A stretch of DNA of 64,000 nucleotides from Pseudomonas fluorescens (GCF_902497895.1 NZ_CABVHQ010000015.1:1-64000), one strand, 5' to 3'; shown: positions 10,012-19,326, counted from the stretch's first letter. Numbers and translations: made by a program. Notes: a model not told the origin generated them from the letters alone.

Positions 10012-10629
10012 ATGAGTATCGAAGCAAAACTTCATTATCTCCAAGCCATCCAAAACCTCCTCGCGCCATACCGCTACCTCTATTGCGTAGACCTTGAGGC
10101 AACGTGTGATGAGGTTGATGAGTCTGGATCGAAAAGGCCGCTCGCGGTCGTCCCCGATCAGATGGAAACGATCGAAGTTGGCTTGGTGGTAATCGATTTG
10201 GAAACGCTTGAGATCGTCGATGAATTCCAGCGCTTCGTTCGGCCTCAGATCAATCCTGTCCTGACCGATTTCTGTAAAAAGCTTACGTCCATTCAACAAG
10301 CGGACGTGGATAGTGCACGAACCTATGTGGAGGTTGGCCAGGAGCTAGGAGCGTTTATTGCGCGATATCCAAACGCTGCTTGGGCATCGTGGGGTGACTA
10401 TGATGCAAGGCAGCTTGAGCGAGACGCAGGGTTTGCTGCGTGCCCTTCCCTACTCGAAGGCTTGCCCCATTTCAATGCCAGGAAATGGCATGCAGGCTTG
10501 TATGACAATCGACCGAAATCACTTAAGCAAACGGTAGAGTCGATGGGCCTGGATTGGAAAGGTACCTATCACCGAGGCATAGACGATGCTCGAAATGTTG
10601 CGTCTATCATTAAGGAGATGCTCAGCTGA
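10012..10629 (+). CDS. DEDDh 3'-5' exonuclease (ERI-1/KapD-like)
   Basis: This 205-residue protein has the exonuclease motifs in order: Exo I CVDLEATC (D27, E29), a conserved ETIEVGLVVID, Exo II with WGDYDARQLERD, and Exo III HRGIDDARNVA with the catalytic H and D. It should remove nucleotides from the 3' end of RNA or DNA, using two metal ions. The start ATG at 10012 has AGGAGGGCGA upstream; an earlier in-frame start at 9976 has nothing comparable. The family includes the ERI-1 type (small RNA or rRNA trimming) and KapD of bacilli. It is followed by hairpin copy 2. Whether it takes part in defence with the nearby nucleases is unknown. Confidence 0.85.
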   Translation: MSIEAKLHYLQAIQNLLAPYRYLYCVDLEATCDEVDESGSKRPLAVVPDQMETIEVGLVVIDLETLEIVDEFQRFVRPQINPVLTDFCKKLTSIQQADVDSARTYVEVGQELGAFIARYPNAAWASWGDYDARQLERDAGFAACPSLLEGLPHFNARKWHAGLYDNRPKSLKQTVESMGLDWKGTYHRGIDDARNVASIIKEMLS

Positions 10630-10639
10630 CTAGGTGAGC

Positions 10640-10656
10640 CGGGCCTCGTGGGCCCG
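10640..10656. repeat. GGCC hairpin, copy 2
   Basis: CGGGCC-TCGTG-GGCCCG, followed by gaaggagcga, lies eleven bases after the exonuclease stop. It is nearly identical to the hairpin at 7144-7160. The following 200 bp (10657-10861) contain no convincing gene. Confidence 0.6.
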
Positions 10657-10861
10657 AAGGAGCGATAGCAACAATCAACCTCAGTTATCACTATCAAGTG
10701 AAGCACGCGATCCAGCTCAGACAAGTACCTGCTATACAGGCATCCAGACGATGTTACCTGGAAAGCTGGCCCTCAAGTGGGCCCAGATGGCTCGCGCTCA
10801 CAAACCGTTCTGTCGCCGAATGGAAAATAATCATTTCCACGGCGCACCTATAACGGCAACT

Positions 10862-12028
10862 CTAGTCAATTTCTTCCTCGGCCTGGAAGATTTCGATGAG
10901 CTTCTGATTGTAGTCATCCAGGTAGCTCTGAAGACCATCCCGGTCGATCAGCCGCACGCCAGCTGTGCTGGCCAATTCCTTTGCAGACTTCGTGTAGTAC
11001 GAGTTGGTAACCACCATGGCCTCGTCGCATCCGTAGAAGGCCTTGGCAGAAATGGCTTGCTGGACAGCTGCGTTACCTACTGACCCGGCATAATTCTTTG
11101 CCTGGATCACCATGTTTTTGCCGAAGCGGCTAACGAAAAGATCGGCACCTTGATCAGCAGTCTTTTTGGTCTCTTTAACGTCATAGCCAATGGTTTGAAA
11201 GATCTCGACCAGGAAGGCTTCGAACTGAAAACCGTCCATCGCATCCACCAGGTACATAGTGATGAACTGGTTCGGATTGAAATGCTCGAGCTGTGATCCC
11301 AGCCGCTCAACGAGGATATCGAAATAAATCTCCTCGCACAGGCTCAAGCCATTCCGAAAAGACTGTAGCGGAAGCAGCGGTACGCCAGATGTGGAGGCTG
11401 CTTGGGGATTGAATTGGACATTGGGAAATGGAACGTCATTTTCCCAGAGGTGGTAGTAGAACAAGGCCAGGTCAGACCTGAACGTTGTCCCGGCCTCTTC
11501 AATCCAGGAACGTAAGGTGTCGGCAAGATCAGCTCGGATGTGGCGGGTCAACTCTCTCGAGAAGCCCAGGTAGGCAGAGTTGAATGCTGTGGTTTGCAGC
11601 AGCTTGTCCAAAAGAGATGGAAGCCCTTCAAGCTCGTCAAAACCTTTGCGAATCAAGACCTCCCTGAACAGCTCTCTCTCGCTGTACACACCATCCAAAC
11701 GTGGGCCGGGCACGCCTGCGTCATCGCTGCTACCTGCGCTTTCGCGAGTCGTGTGAATGAAGTTCGTAAAGTATGGCTGCTTCAGCTCCGCGTATTTTCT
11801 CAATACGTTGTTCAGAAGATCGTTCAGTTGGGCTTGCTCTTTCTTCTTACCGAAGAAGTCTTGAATCAAGCCTTTGGATCTGTATTGAAAGTCGGGATAA
11901 AACGAAGGATCCAGTGGAGTGAGGTGCCGCAACGTGAGCTCTGATGACGGCGAAACTTGGGAGCTCATGCACCACGGGCATGCTGTCTCGAAGGTAGTCC
12001 TGTTGCATCCGTTGCATTGGTAAATCAT
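10862..12028 (-). CDS. Zn-ribbon / Mrr-type restriction endonuclease
   Basis: This 388-residue protein has an N-terminal zinc ribbon (C5, C8, C17, C20: CNGC and CPWC), a long helical middle of about 240 residues, and a C-terminal Mrr-like PD-(D/E)xK domain. That domain reads GFQFEAFLVEIFQTIGYDV, then the metal-binding D in GADLF (around residue 294), Q-A-K in MVIQAKNYA, and AMVVTNSYYTKSAKELA. Mrr-type domains cut modified or foreign DNA. The gene is divergent from the OLD/UvrD pair with 224 bp between them, so the two could share regulation. The middle region matches nothing I recognise, so target recognition is unknown. Start at the ATG giving MIYQCNGC, which completes the zinc ribbon. Confidence 0.8.
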   Translation of the reverse strand: MIYQCNGCNRTTFETACPWCMSSQVSPSSELTLRHLTPLDPSFYPDFQYRSKGLIQDFFGKKKEQAQLNDLLNNVLRKYAELKQPYFTNFIHTTRESAGSSDDAGVPGPRLDGVYSERELFREVLIRKGFDELEGLPSLLDKLLQTTAFNSAYLGFSRELTRHIRADLADTLRSWIEEAGTTFRSDLALFYYHLWENDVPFPNVQFNPQAASTSGVPLLPLQSFRNGLSLCEEIYFDILVERLGSQLEHFNPNQFITMYLVDAMDGFQFEAFLVEIFQTIGYDVKETKKTADQGADLFVSRFGKNMVIQAKNYAGSVGNAAVQQAISAKAFYGCDEAMVVTNSYYTKSAKELASTAGVRLIDRDGLQSYLDDYNQKLIEIFQAEEEID

Positions 12029-12252
12029 CGTTTCCGTTCCTTCCTAAGTCATCGCGCGCCTTCACGCACATCATGCTAGCGACCATAGCTCAGTGCCATC
12101 ACTCAGTCCACGAGCTTGTTTCCACTGCACGCAGACGCATCAATGATGGCGAAATCCCATCACGGCGGTTGGAGTGCCGGGCCGGCTAAGCTAGAGTTCC
12201 AGCATCTATCAGCCGGACGCTCCGTTGTTGAGCAGTCATCAGGGAAGAGACT

Positions 12253-14550
12253 ATGCAAATTCAGCATCTGGAAATCGCGAACTTCCGCAAGCTCCTATCC
12301 GTACGAGTCGACCTCGCAGCCGAGACCACACTCCTCGTTGGAGCCAACAACAGTGGCAAATCATCTGCGATGCTGGCCTTGCGCAAGTTCCTACTTTCGA
12401 AAGCGTCGATTTTCAGATTGCAAGATCTTACTCTGAGCCATCTCGCCACAATCGATGCCATTGGTGAAGCTTGGGAGGCTGCAGATGATAGCTTCCCCAT
12501 CCCAGTCGCAAATGAATGGGCTGACTGGTTGCCAACGCTAGATATTTGGCTTGAAGCAGCTCAGGGCGAGCTTCATCACATCCGAGATCTCATACCGAAC
12601 TTCGCCTGGAAAGGCGGCCATGTCGGTATGCGGTTCCGGCTGGAGCCAGATGATATGCCAACGCTGTTTGTCGATTACTGCAAAGAGCGAGCACGAGTGA
12701 GGGAGCTTCAGCAGGAAATTCAAAAACAGGCAGCGCTAGGTACGCAGCCACCATCGCTTCCGCTCTGGCCGCAGAGCTTGCATGACTACCTGAATCGGCG
12801 AATCGGTAAAACCTTCAAGATCCGATGGTACCGACTTGATCCAGGCCAGCTAAAAGCTCCAGATCCTGCAACTCGTAAAGCTAACCAGCAACCGCTTGCG
12901 GCCACTGCAACGCCACTCGAGCGCAATCCCCTAACAGACCTGATTCGAGTCCACGAGATCAATGCTCAACGCGGCTTTGGTGACAGCGCTGACGAAGGCG
13001 TCCTAGAGGGAGGACATGGATCGGGCAGGAAGCTCTCGGAACAATTGCGAGCGTACTACAGCAGGCATCTCGATCCAGGCGATAGCCCAGATATTTCAGA
13101 TTTGGAGGCACTCAGAGCAATTGAGGCAGCTCAAACCGCCTTTGACACTCGCTTGAGCACGAGCTTCGCGCCTGCGCTCAAGGAAGTCGCCGGCTTGGGC
13201 TATCCGAATAATTCCGACCCATCCATCCGAGTTTCCACCCGCCTCGCCCCTACGGACGGGATGAACCACGAAGCAGCTGTGCTGTTTGAATTGGATTCCG
13301 TTGGAGGAGCCCCTGGAGCACCGCCTCTTAGGCTTCCGGAGACGTCCAACGGGCTCGGCTACCAGAACCTCATCTCAATGATATTCCGATTGATGGCATT
13401 TCGAGATGAATGGCTGAAGAAGTACAGAAGCCCTGAAGAGCAAAGCGCTACTGGTGTTGAGCCTATACATTTGGTTCTAATCGAAGAACCGGAGGCCCAC
13501 CTACACGTCCAGGTTCAGCAAGCATTCATAAAACACGCCTACCATGTGCTGTGCAGCGACCCATTGCTAGTGAAGTATCCGAACCTCAGGACACAGCTGA
13601 TGGTGAGTTCCCATTCCAGCCACGTAGCTCATGAGATTGACTACGAAAACTTGAGATACTTCCGCAGACTTCCGTCCGGCATGGCCGGGATATCAATCCC
13701 AGTCTCTACCGTTTCGAACCTAAGTACAGTGTTCGGCGAGTCCAATCAAACGAAGGAATTCGTTACCCGTTACCTTCGGGCCCAACATGCCGACCTGTTC
13801 TTTGCGGATGCGGTGATCCTTGTTGAGGGGGCCGCTGAGCGCATGATGCTTCCACATTTTTTGAGGCAGCACTTTCGTTTCCTAGACCAGTGCTACATCA
13901 CCATTTTGGATATTGGGGGAAGCCACGCGCATCGGCTCCGGCCCCTGATCGATGCGTTGGGTATTGTCACTCTGGTGATAACTGACTTGGACGCGGGTCT
14001 CCTACAGATCGGCAAACCTGTCGAGCGGAAGAAAGGCCAAACCACTAACAACCCAACCGTGCGCCATTGGATGCGAGCAGCAGGCCTTGGACATGATGTG
14101 GACTCATTACTGGATCTAACCTCCGACAGTAAAGCTCAGCAAATTGACGAGCTGTTTTCGATCAGGATCGCTTATCAGACGCCCATTACTGTCCGCTTAC
14201 CCAAAACTGGGCTAGAGGTCGAAGCATTACCAAATACCTTTGAAGACAGCCTTGTCTTGAGCAACACAGAGCATTTTGCTAACAAAGCGGGACGCGGGCT
14301 GATGCGATCTTTCGCCAAGGCGCTACGTGAAGCAGAAACATCCTTAGAGCTTGGCACAGAGCTGTTCACCAAGCTCAAGGATGGTGATAAGGCTGAGTTC
14401 GCACTACACGTTCTCGGCGATTCTGATTTCGCCAAGTTGACGGTGCCTACTTACATCCATGAAGGCTTGGCGTGGTTGCAGTCCAAGCTCGAAAGAAAAA
14501 GCAAAGAGCTACTGGTCATCCCTTCAGCGATTGTCGAGGTGACATCATGA
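12253..14550 (+). CDS. OLD-family ATP-dependent nuclease (GajA-like)
   Basis: This 765-residue protein has an N-terminal ABC-type ATPase: MQIQHLEIANFRKL, Walker A GANNSGKSS (30-38) and Walker B LVLIEEPEAHLH (around 405-416). SSHSSHV follows. The C-terminal TOPRIM nuclease has VEGAAERMML (catalytic E around 523) and ITDLDAG (around 575-581). Class 2 OLD proteins next to a UvrD helicase form the Gabija system, where GajA cuts DNA when nucleotide pools fall. Here the downstream gene is such a helicase, joined by an ATGA overlap. The protein is about 190 residues longer than the classic GajA, mostly from a large insert between Walker A and Walker B (residues 80-330), so this is a divergent or distinct OLD/helicase pair. 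Confidence 0.85.
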   Translation: MQIQHLEIANFRKLLSVRVDLAAETTLLVGANNSGKSSAMLALRKFLLSKASIFRLQDLTLSHLATIDAIGEAWEAADDSFPIPVANEWADWLPTLDIWLEAAQGELHHIRDLIPNFAWKGGHVGMRFRLEPDDMPTLFVDYCKERARVRELQQEIQKQAALGTQPPSLPLWPQSLHDYLNRRIGKTFKIRWYRLDPGQLKAPDPATRKANQQPLAATATPLERNPLTDLIRVHEINAQRGFGDSADEGVLEGGHGSGRKLSEQLRAYYSRHLDPGDSPDISDLEALRAIEAAQTAFDTRLSTSFAPALKEVAGLGYPNNSDPSIRVSTRLAPTDGMNHEAAVLFELDSVGGAPGAPPLRLPETSNGLGYQNLISMIFRLMAFRDEWLKKYRSPEEQSATGVEPIHLVLIEEPEAHLHVQVQQAFIKHAYHVLCSDPLLVKYPNLRTQLMVSSHSSHVAHEIDYENLRYFRRLPSGMAGISIPVSTVSNLSTVFGESNQTKEFVTRYLRAQHADLFFADAVILVEGAAERMMLPHFLRQHFRFLDQCYITILDIGGSHAHRLRPLIDALGIVTLVITDLDAGLLQIGKPVERKKGQTTNNPTVRHWMRAAGLGHDVDSLLDLTSDSKAQQIDELFSIRIAYQTPITVRLPKTGLEVEALPNTFEDSLVLSNTEHFANKAGRGLMRSFAKALREAETSLELGTELFTKLKDGDKAEFALHVLGDSDFAKLTVPTYIHEGLAWLQSKLERKSKELLVIPSAIVEVTS

Positions 14551-16418
14551 GCCGGCAGCCGGAAGCTGCTATGGATGATGTTCCAGATGCCGATCAGATC
14601 ATTCAGGACTGTCTGAATCTCGACCATCCGAAGAGTTTTTTCCTATACGCCGGCGCTGGTTCTGGAAAAACCCATTCGTTAGTCGAAGCCGTGAAAATTC
14701 TAAAGAATAGGGAACGGCAACGACTGACTTTTGAAGGACGCCAAATCGCGATCATCACCTATACCAAAGCGGCGTCCGAGGAAATTACCCGCCGTCTTGA
14801 ACACGACCCACTGGTGGTTGTGTCAACCATTCACGCCTTCTCTTGGCGGATGATTCAGGGCTTCAATGATGACATTCGTGAGTGGCTTCGGGTCAAGCTC
14901 ACCCAAGACATTGGTGAGCTCAATGAGAAGCTTGGAAAGGCTCGAGGGCAAAACAAGACATTTCTAGCAAATCAAGCTTCAAGGGATAGCAAAGCTCGTC
15001 GCCTCGATTCCCTGGATGAGATATCAACATTCATTTACAGCCCTACCGGCGACAATCGCGGTAGGCAAGCCCTAAACCATAGTGAAGTCATTCAAATGGC
15101 AGCTGCTTTTATCCAGTTGCCTCCATTGCTGAATATTATGGCGGATTTGCACCCTGTACTCTTGATCGATGAGAGCCAGGATACCTATGGGCCTCTCATG
15201 GATGCTTTTCTGCGAGCACAATCCCTCATCCCTGACCGTTTCTGTCTCGGGCTTCTCGGCGATACCATGCAACGCATCTACAACGATGGGAAGGTGCGCT
15301 TGGAGGAAGCGATCCCTCCAGATTGGGCGGTGCCCGAAAAACGTATGAACCGTCGCTGCCCAACAAGGGTTGTTGATCTTATCAATGTAATCCGTGCGAG
15401 CGCAGACAATCATCAGCAGAAGCCAAAGCCGGACGCCATAGAAGGCACGGTTCGAATGTTTTGCACCCAACAGACACCAGGTCAAAGCTTCGGGTTGGAG
15501 GAAGACATAGCACAGCGCATGGCAGCCATCACCGGCGATGCTCAGTGGGCAGCTGGTAAGGATGGAAGAAAGACCCTCATCCTTGAACACAAGATGGCCG
15601 GACGTCGAATGGGGTTCGAGGGTGTGTTCACACCTTTGTATGGGGTTGAGCACCTGCGAACCGGGCTGCTGGACGGAACACTGCCAATCTTGAAACTGTT
15701 TTTCGAACGGGTGGCCCCTATTCTTCAAGCTGCCAAAACGAACGATTTCAGTCTCATGGAAGCTGTGCGGCTTCAGTCGCCGCTTCTCGACCCTAAATCC
15801 ATGAAAGAGGTGCCTGACCAGTTAGCCTTGCTTGAGAAAGCAGGAGACGCTACTGAATCGCTGTGTGAACTATTCAATGACAACGACCCCCTGATAGGAG
15901 ACGTCGCTCAAGTCCTACTCCAAACAGGCCTGCTGGATCTCCCAGACCGACTTGTAGCAGCTCTATCGCTGGGCGCTACGACTGATGCCCCTCCAGACAC
16001 ATCGGATCGTGATGCATTAGAAACCCATGCATACCAGACTCTACTAGGGCGTCCCTTCTCGGAAATGGCTGCGTTCGCTGGTTATACCGATGGGCTTTCC
16101 CCCTTCGACACGCACCAGGGTGTAAAGGGGCTGGAGTTCCCCAGAGTCATGGTCATCCTCAATGACGAAGAGGCAGGTGGTTTCCTTTTCAGTTACGACA
16201 AGCTCTTGGGTGTCAAACCAGCTTCTGACAGCGACGTAAAAAATCAACACGAGGGCAAAGATGATTCCTTGGCTCGCACTCGTCGCCTGCTGTATGTCAC
16301 GTGCAGCCGGGCCGAAGAAAGTCTCGCGATTGTGGTTTACACCGCTCAGCCTGGGATAGCTAAGCAGCGAGTAATCGAGGCAGGATGGCTCAAGCCCGAC
16401 GAGGTCGATCTTCTGTGA
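14547..16418 (+). CDS. UvrD-like helicase (GajB-like)
   Basis: A 623-residue superfamily 1 helicase. Motif I is AGAGSGKTHS, motif Ia ITYTKAASEEI, VVSTIHAFSWR follows, motif II is LLIDESQDTYGPLMDAF, then LLGDTMQRIYNDG, motif V HQGVKGLEFPRV and motif VI RRLLYVTCSRAEESL. Its ATG overlaps the upstream stop by four bases, so the two are translationally coupled. The open frame extends further upstream, but only this start makes sense. In Gabija, GajB senses DNA ends and activates GajA; that role is inferred here from gene order. It is longer than typical GajB (about 490 residues). Confidence 0.85.
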   Translation: MSRQPEAAMDDVPDADQIIQDCLNLDHPKSFFLYAGAGSGKTHSLVEAVKILKNRERQRLTFEGRQIAIITYTKAASEEITRRLEHDPLVVVSTIHAFSWRMIQGFNDDIREWLRVKLTQDIGELNEKLGKARGQNKTFLANQASRDSKARRLDSLDEISTFIYSPTGDNRGRQALNHSEVIQMAAAFIQLPPLLNIMADLHPVLLIDESQDTYGPLMDAFLRAQSLIPDRFCLGLLGDTMQRIYNDGKVRLEEAIPPDWAVPEKRMNRRCPTRVVDLINVIRASADNHQQKPKPDAIEGTVRMFCTQQTPGQSFGLEEDIAQRMAAITGDAQWAAGKDGRKTLILEHKMAGRRMGFEGVFTPLYGVEHLRTGLLDGTLPILKLFFERVAPILQAAKTNDFSLMEAVRLQSPLLDPKSMKEVPDQLALLEKAGDATESLCELFNDNDPLIGDVAQVLLQTGLLDLPDRLVAALSLGATTDAPPDTSDRDALETHAYQTLLGRPFSEMAAFAGYTDGLSPFDTHQGVKGLEFPRVMVILNDEEAGGFLFSYDKLLGVKPASDSDVKNQHEGKDDSLARTRRLLYVTCSRAEESLAIVVYTAQPGIAKQRVIEAGWLKPDEVDLL

Positions 16419-16636
16419 AACTCACTACCAACGACATGAATTGTTTGACGGATGTACTGAAGAGACAAGTGGCACAGGGCCTGGCTTCAGCTAGGTGATT
16501 AGGCGACGCAAACCTGCTTTCGGAAAGCAAGGTGCAGTCGAAGGATTCCAATGGATGTTTGACGTAGGGTGATCCAAAATCTGACGGCCTTCACAGCGTA
16601 ATACGCTTACTACTTTTCAGGATTGAGACAGCGTTG

Positions 16637-17602
16637 ATGCGATTTTTTTTGGATACAAACATCTGGAGTTACATCGCAAATGAAGATGCTGGCGGCGAAC
16701 TTGCCATGCGCGCCAGGGCAGTAGGTGTTGAAATTGTTGTATCTCCTGCGGTGGTGGATGAAGTTCAGCAGCTGCCAGTGCCGGAAGCCCGCCGTAAGGT
16801 AATCCAGCTACTGACAGAAAAGGACTGGAAGCGCCTGATGCCTGAGGTGTTCAGCGAATGCGCTGAGGTCAAAGGAGAGATAATCAGGCTGCGGCCGGAA
16901 TGGGTCATAGCCAAGCCGAACATGAAGGAGTTCAATCGGGTCAGATATGACTGGGTAAGGCGTACCGGTGGCTTCTGGGATCGTGCACGCCGGGAGATTG
17001 ATTCCCCTCCAACGAATGAAAGCGTTCGACGGAAGCAAGAAGAGAGCCTGGCTGTCGAGCAGTCATTCGGCATCAGAGAACGGCTGAAGAAAATCAAGCC
17101 TGGCAGTGAGACACATCTACAGCATGTCGGACACATCCCAGAAACCGGCACGCCAGGCTGGACGGGAAAGCCTGTGCACTACTGGCGCGTGCCCAGCCTG
17201 CATATGTTCAAGTCCGAACTGCAGATTTACGAGAGTGCGATCAGAGAGTCGCTCGACAGCGAGATCGACGTGCCCGCCATGCTTTCATCAACCGAGTCGA
17301 TGAATCGGCTATGGCTGCATGAACTCGATCCCGCAGCGGTTCCGCGGCAATGGCTACGCGGGTCGTTCGAGTTTCTTCAAGCATGGCACAAGGTCACCAC
17401 CGGCACGCCGGGCGACTCTCGCCTGGCGACGCACTTGGTTGACGCGGAAGTCATCATATCGGCGGATAAGAATTTCGTTCGGTTTGCAGAACGCTGTAGA
17501 GAGGAAGCGCCATTTAAGATTGGCAAGACCCTGCTTGCGAAGGCTAATCGCGCAGGTGTCGACGAGGTACTGCAATGGATTTCCAACGCAAACACTCTAT
17601 GA
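16637..17602 (+). CDS. PIN-domain ribonuclease-like protein
   Basis: This 321-residue protein starts MRFFLDTNIWSYIAN, the first PIN-domain strand with catalytic D6, and continues with VVSPAVVDEVQQLP (conserved acidic residue). Near the end it has HLVDAEVIISADKNF, which supplies the later acidic residues. Between them lies a roughly 150-residue insert not seen in short VapC toxins. No antitoxin-sized gene is adjacent on the same strand, so it is not a standard VapBC pair. It lies 218 bp after the GajB-like helicase in the same direction and ends before a strong hairpin. Probable RNase; whether it serves the defence locus is unknown. Confidence 0.75.
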   Translation: MRFFLDTNIWSYIANEDAGGELAMRARAVGVEIVVSPAVVDEVQQLPVPEARRKVIQLLTEKDWKRLMPEVFSECAEVKGEIIRLRPEWVIAKPNMKEFNRVRYDWVRRTGGFWDRARREIDSPPTNESVRRKQEESLAVEQSFGIRERLKKIKPGSETHLQHVGHIPETGTPGWTGKPVHYWRVPSLHMFKSELQIYESAIRESLDSEIDVPAMLSSTESMNRLWLHELDPAAVPRQWLRGSFEFLQAWHKVTTGTPGDSRLATHLVDAEVIISADKNFVRFAERCREEAPFKIGKTLLAKANRAGVDEVLQWISNANTL

Positions 17603-17643
17603 TGTCCTGTCCCGAGCGTCTGGTGTGGATTTCTAGCTCTGCT

Positions 17644-17662
17644 GCGGGGCTTCAGGCCCCGC
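17644..17662 (+). terminator. Hairpin after the PIN gene
   Basis: GCGGGGC-TTCAG-GCCCCGC forms a perfect seven-base-pair stem 41 bases after the PIN stop, followed by catctttct, which is a weak pyrimidine-rich tail. Probable transcription terminator. Confidence 0.6.
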
Positions 17663-17696
17663 CATCTTTCTAGTCTGCTGTAATGAGCTAACCATT

Positions 17697-18272
17697 GTGA
17701 CTGCCCCCCATGAACTGTCTGGCGATGAATATCAGCTTGAGGACTTTCTGCGAAGACAGCGTGCGGACTTCGACGAGCGCAGCTATTGGCTTCAACATTC
17801 GCTGGGCGCAGAAAGTCATTGGCTTTTCATCCAAGCGTATGACGCGCTGAAGCATGAGCTCTACCTGCCAGCTTGCACTGGATTTCTCACCGGAATCGAG
17901 GGCTCGCTTCGCAATACGATGGCTCAAGTGAAGATCCCTGCACGAATCGACAACGTTGACGATATCTCGCTGCTCAGTAACTCACTGCTGCGTCAAGCTA
18001 GGGCCAATGGCATGTCAATCGATGCCTTAGCATTTCCAGGTGAGCAAGATTTCGAAGCCAATCTGCCTACCCGCCAGAACGTTGAACTCGTCAGGGTTCG
18101 GCACACCCTGTGCCACGGCAACATTCTTGAGTATGTCCGTGCCCAAGATGATTTGCCGCCATTCTTCACACCAGAGTGCTGCCGTGACCTTGCCAATAAG
18201 CTTCACATGATCTCGCGTAATTGGGTGGCGAACCTTGGCGCGTTCAGAAAGCAGACTATGGGCCTGCAATGA
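17697..18272 (+). CDS. Uncharacterised HEPN-like protein
   Basis: A 191-residue helical protein from a GTG start. I do not recognise a named family. Near residue 135 it has RVRHTLCHGN, which fits the R-x4-H pattern of HEPN RNases. Upstream, the HWLFIQAYDALKHELYLPACTGFLTGIEGSLR helix pair is also the kind seen in HEPN/DUF4145-like proteins. HEPN proteins are RNA nucleases or their inactive partners in toxin-antitoxin and defence loci. No partner gene (for example MNT) is adjacent. Hairpin copy 3 follows. Confidence 0.65.
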   Translation: MTAPHELSGDEYQLEDFLRRQRADFDERSYWLQHSLGAESHWLFIQAYDALKHELYLPACTGFLTGIEGSLRNTMAQVKIPARIDNVDDISLLSNSLLRQARANGMSIDALAFPGEQDFEANLPTRQNVELVRVRHTLCHGNILEYVRAQDDLPPFFTPECCRDLANKLHMISRNWVANLGAFRKQTMGLQ

Positions 18273-18285
18273 TCGATCTTCCAGG

Positions 18286-18304
18286 CCCGGCCTCTTTTGG
18301 CCCG
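18286..18304. repeat. GGCC hairpin, copy 3 (degenerate)
   Basis: CCCGGCC-TCTTTT-GGCCCG, followed by gaaggagcgac, matches the two earlier hairpins but with a stem reduced to about four uninterrupted pairs. Around 18341-18355 the sequence caacttagcgttggc recalls ttaacttaagcgtagcg near 7186-7201, so the repeat may extend about 60-70 bp. A still weaker relic (cggcctaggccccttggagtgac) lies near 20552. Confidence 0.5.
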
Positions 18305-18360
18305 AAGGAGCGACCTCTTCATTGACGCCACTCCACACCGCAACTTAGCGTTGGCAAGCA

Positions 18361-18670
18361 ATGACTCAAGCGCAGAATGATTTGAACACAACCTCCCATC
18401 TCACGGCCCGCGAGATCTACCAAAGTGCTGAAGGACGTCGCGCTCGACACGCGCGTCATGACCAGAGCCAGCAGCGAGCCCTGGAGCGAAAGCTACAGCA
18501 ACTACATATCTGTCGAGATCGATGGCTGGCATCTGGCGATTCTCAATGATTGCGACAGCCTGGACTACTGCGAGTATGTTTCCTGACGGTCGTGTCGGCG
18601 CTCTTGAAACCTGGCAGCGCTATGGCACTGAGTGGGTGGGAGCGGATTGTCGCTCGAGGCGTTATTTATC
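18361..18670 (+). pseudogene. DUF7693-like gene, frameshifted copy
   Basis: It begins with ATG and reads LNTTSHLTAREIYQ, then loses frame: CAAAG replaces the CAAG-type codon run, a one-base gain near 18425. In the next frame homology resumes: VLKDVAL-TRVMTRASSEPWSESY, SVEIDGWHLAILNDCDSLDYCEY. A second indel follows near 18575, and the tail (ETWQRYGTE) is decayed. It is the second of three copies of this gene in the island. Confidence 0.7.
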
Positions 18671-18672
18671 GA

Positions 18673-19326
18673 CTAGAAAAGATCTGCATCTTTGAAAACA
18701 ATTGAAAGATCTAAGTCAGTTTGCTTAATTCCTTCTACCAATCGCCTCACAAACTCTTCAGTTTCCTTTGTTTCAGGGTTAGGCGGTACGGAGGCGTGCT
18801 GTGTCTCAGTTATTTTCAAGACGATCATTCGAAAGATAAGACCCATTGACCGCTGGAAAACTATTCGCGGCGCGGAATTCTTTGCACCTATGCCATAATA
18901 ATTCAACTCCATGCATCGCGACTTAATGCTATGAGTCTCAAAGCTCTTGAGGTCGGTGCTATGAGCAAATTCATTTCTGATTTTTCGGAGAAGATGAAGG
19001 TCTTTCCTTAACGCTTCAGGCAGCAAACCCTGCAAGAATGCGTGATCAATCCTTGCTGAAAATGACCCAAAAGCTCCCGCCGTAGAAAATGCAACTTGTA
19101 TAAGCTTCTTATCAGATACCAATTTAGACTTAATCAAACTACCCAATGCATCGCTAAGTACTTCTGCTGCGACTAGCGCAGCCCCTCTGTCACTTTCCTC
19201 ATTGAGGGTCATGATGAACTGCCGCAGCAGCTTAAAGCTTGCTGCTGTTTCCTTTGATAGATAGCTATAAACTACCTCTTCGAGCTCTTCAAGAAATTTC
19301 TGCTCATCAGTTTTGTCAGTTTCCAT
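18673..19326 (-). CDS. MtlR/DUF4145-like protein
   Basis: This 217-residue protein carries the core seen in the mannitol-repressor (MtlR) family: SDRGAALVAAEVLSDALGSLI, GAFGSFSARIDHAFLQGLL and LRKIRNEFAHS. The last segment contains R-x4-H as in HEPN-related folds. MtlR itself regulates mannitol genes, but stand-alone members in accessory DNA are of unknown role and the name should not be taken as a function. No mtl genes are nearby. A perfect 18-bp palindrome lies about 100 bp upstream. Confidence 0.7.
   Translation of the reverse strand: METDKTDEQKFLEELEEVVYSYLSKETAASFKLLRQFIMTLNEESDRGAALVAAEVLSDALGSLIKSKLVSDKKLIQVAFSTAGAFGSFSARIDHAFLQGLLPEALRKDLHLLRKIRNEFAHSTDLKSFETHSIKSRCMELNYYGIGAKNSAPRIVFQRSMGLIFRMIVLKITETQHASVPPNPETKETEEFVRRLVEGIKQTDLDLSIVFKDADLF

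Noticed and set aside
7140..18360. Integron attC sites behind the small island genes
   Set aside because: The GGCC hairpins lack the paired GTTRRRY/RYYYAAC core boxes, spacing varies, and the genes are on both strands; kept only as a recurrent hairpin.
18673..19326. Naming the gene mtlR as a mannitol regulator
   Set aside because: Only the fold family is recognisable and no mannitol genes are near; island copies need not share that role.
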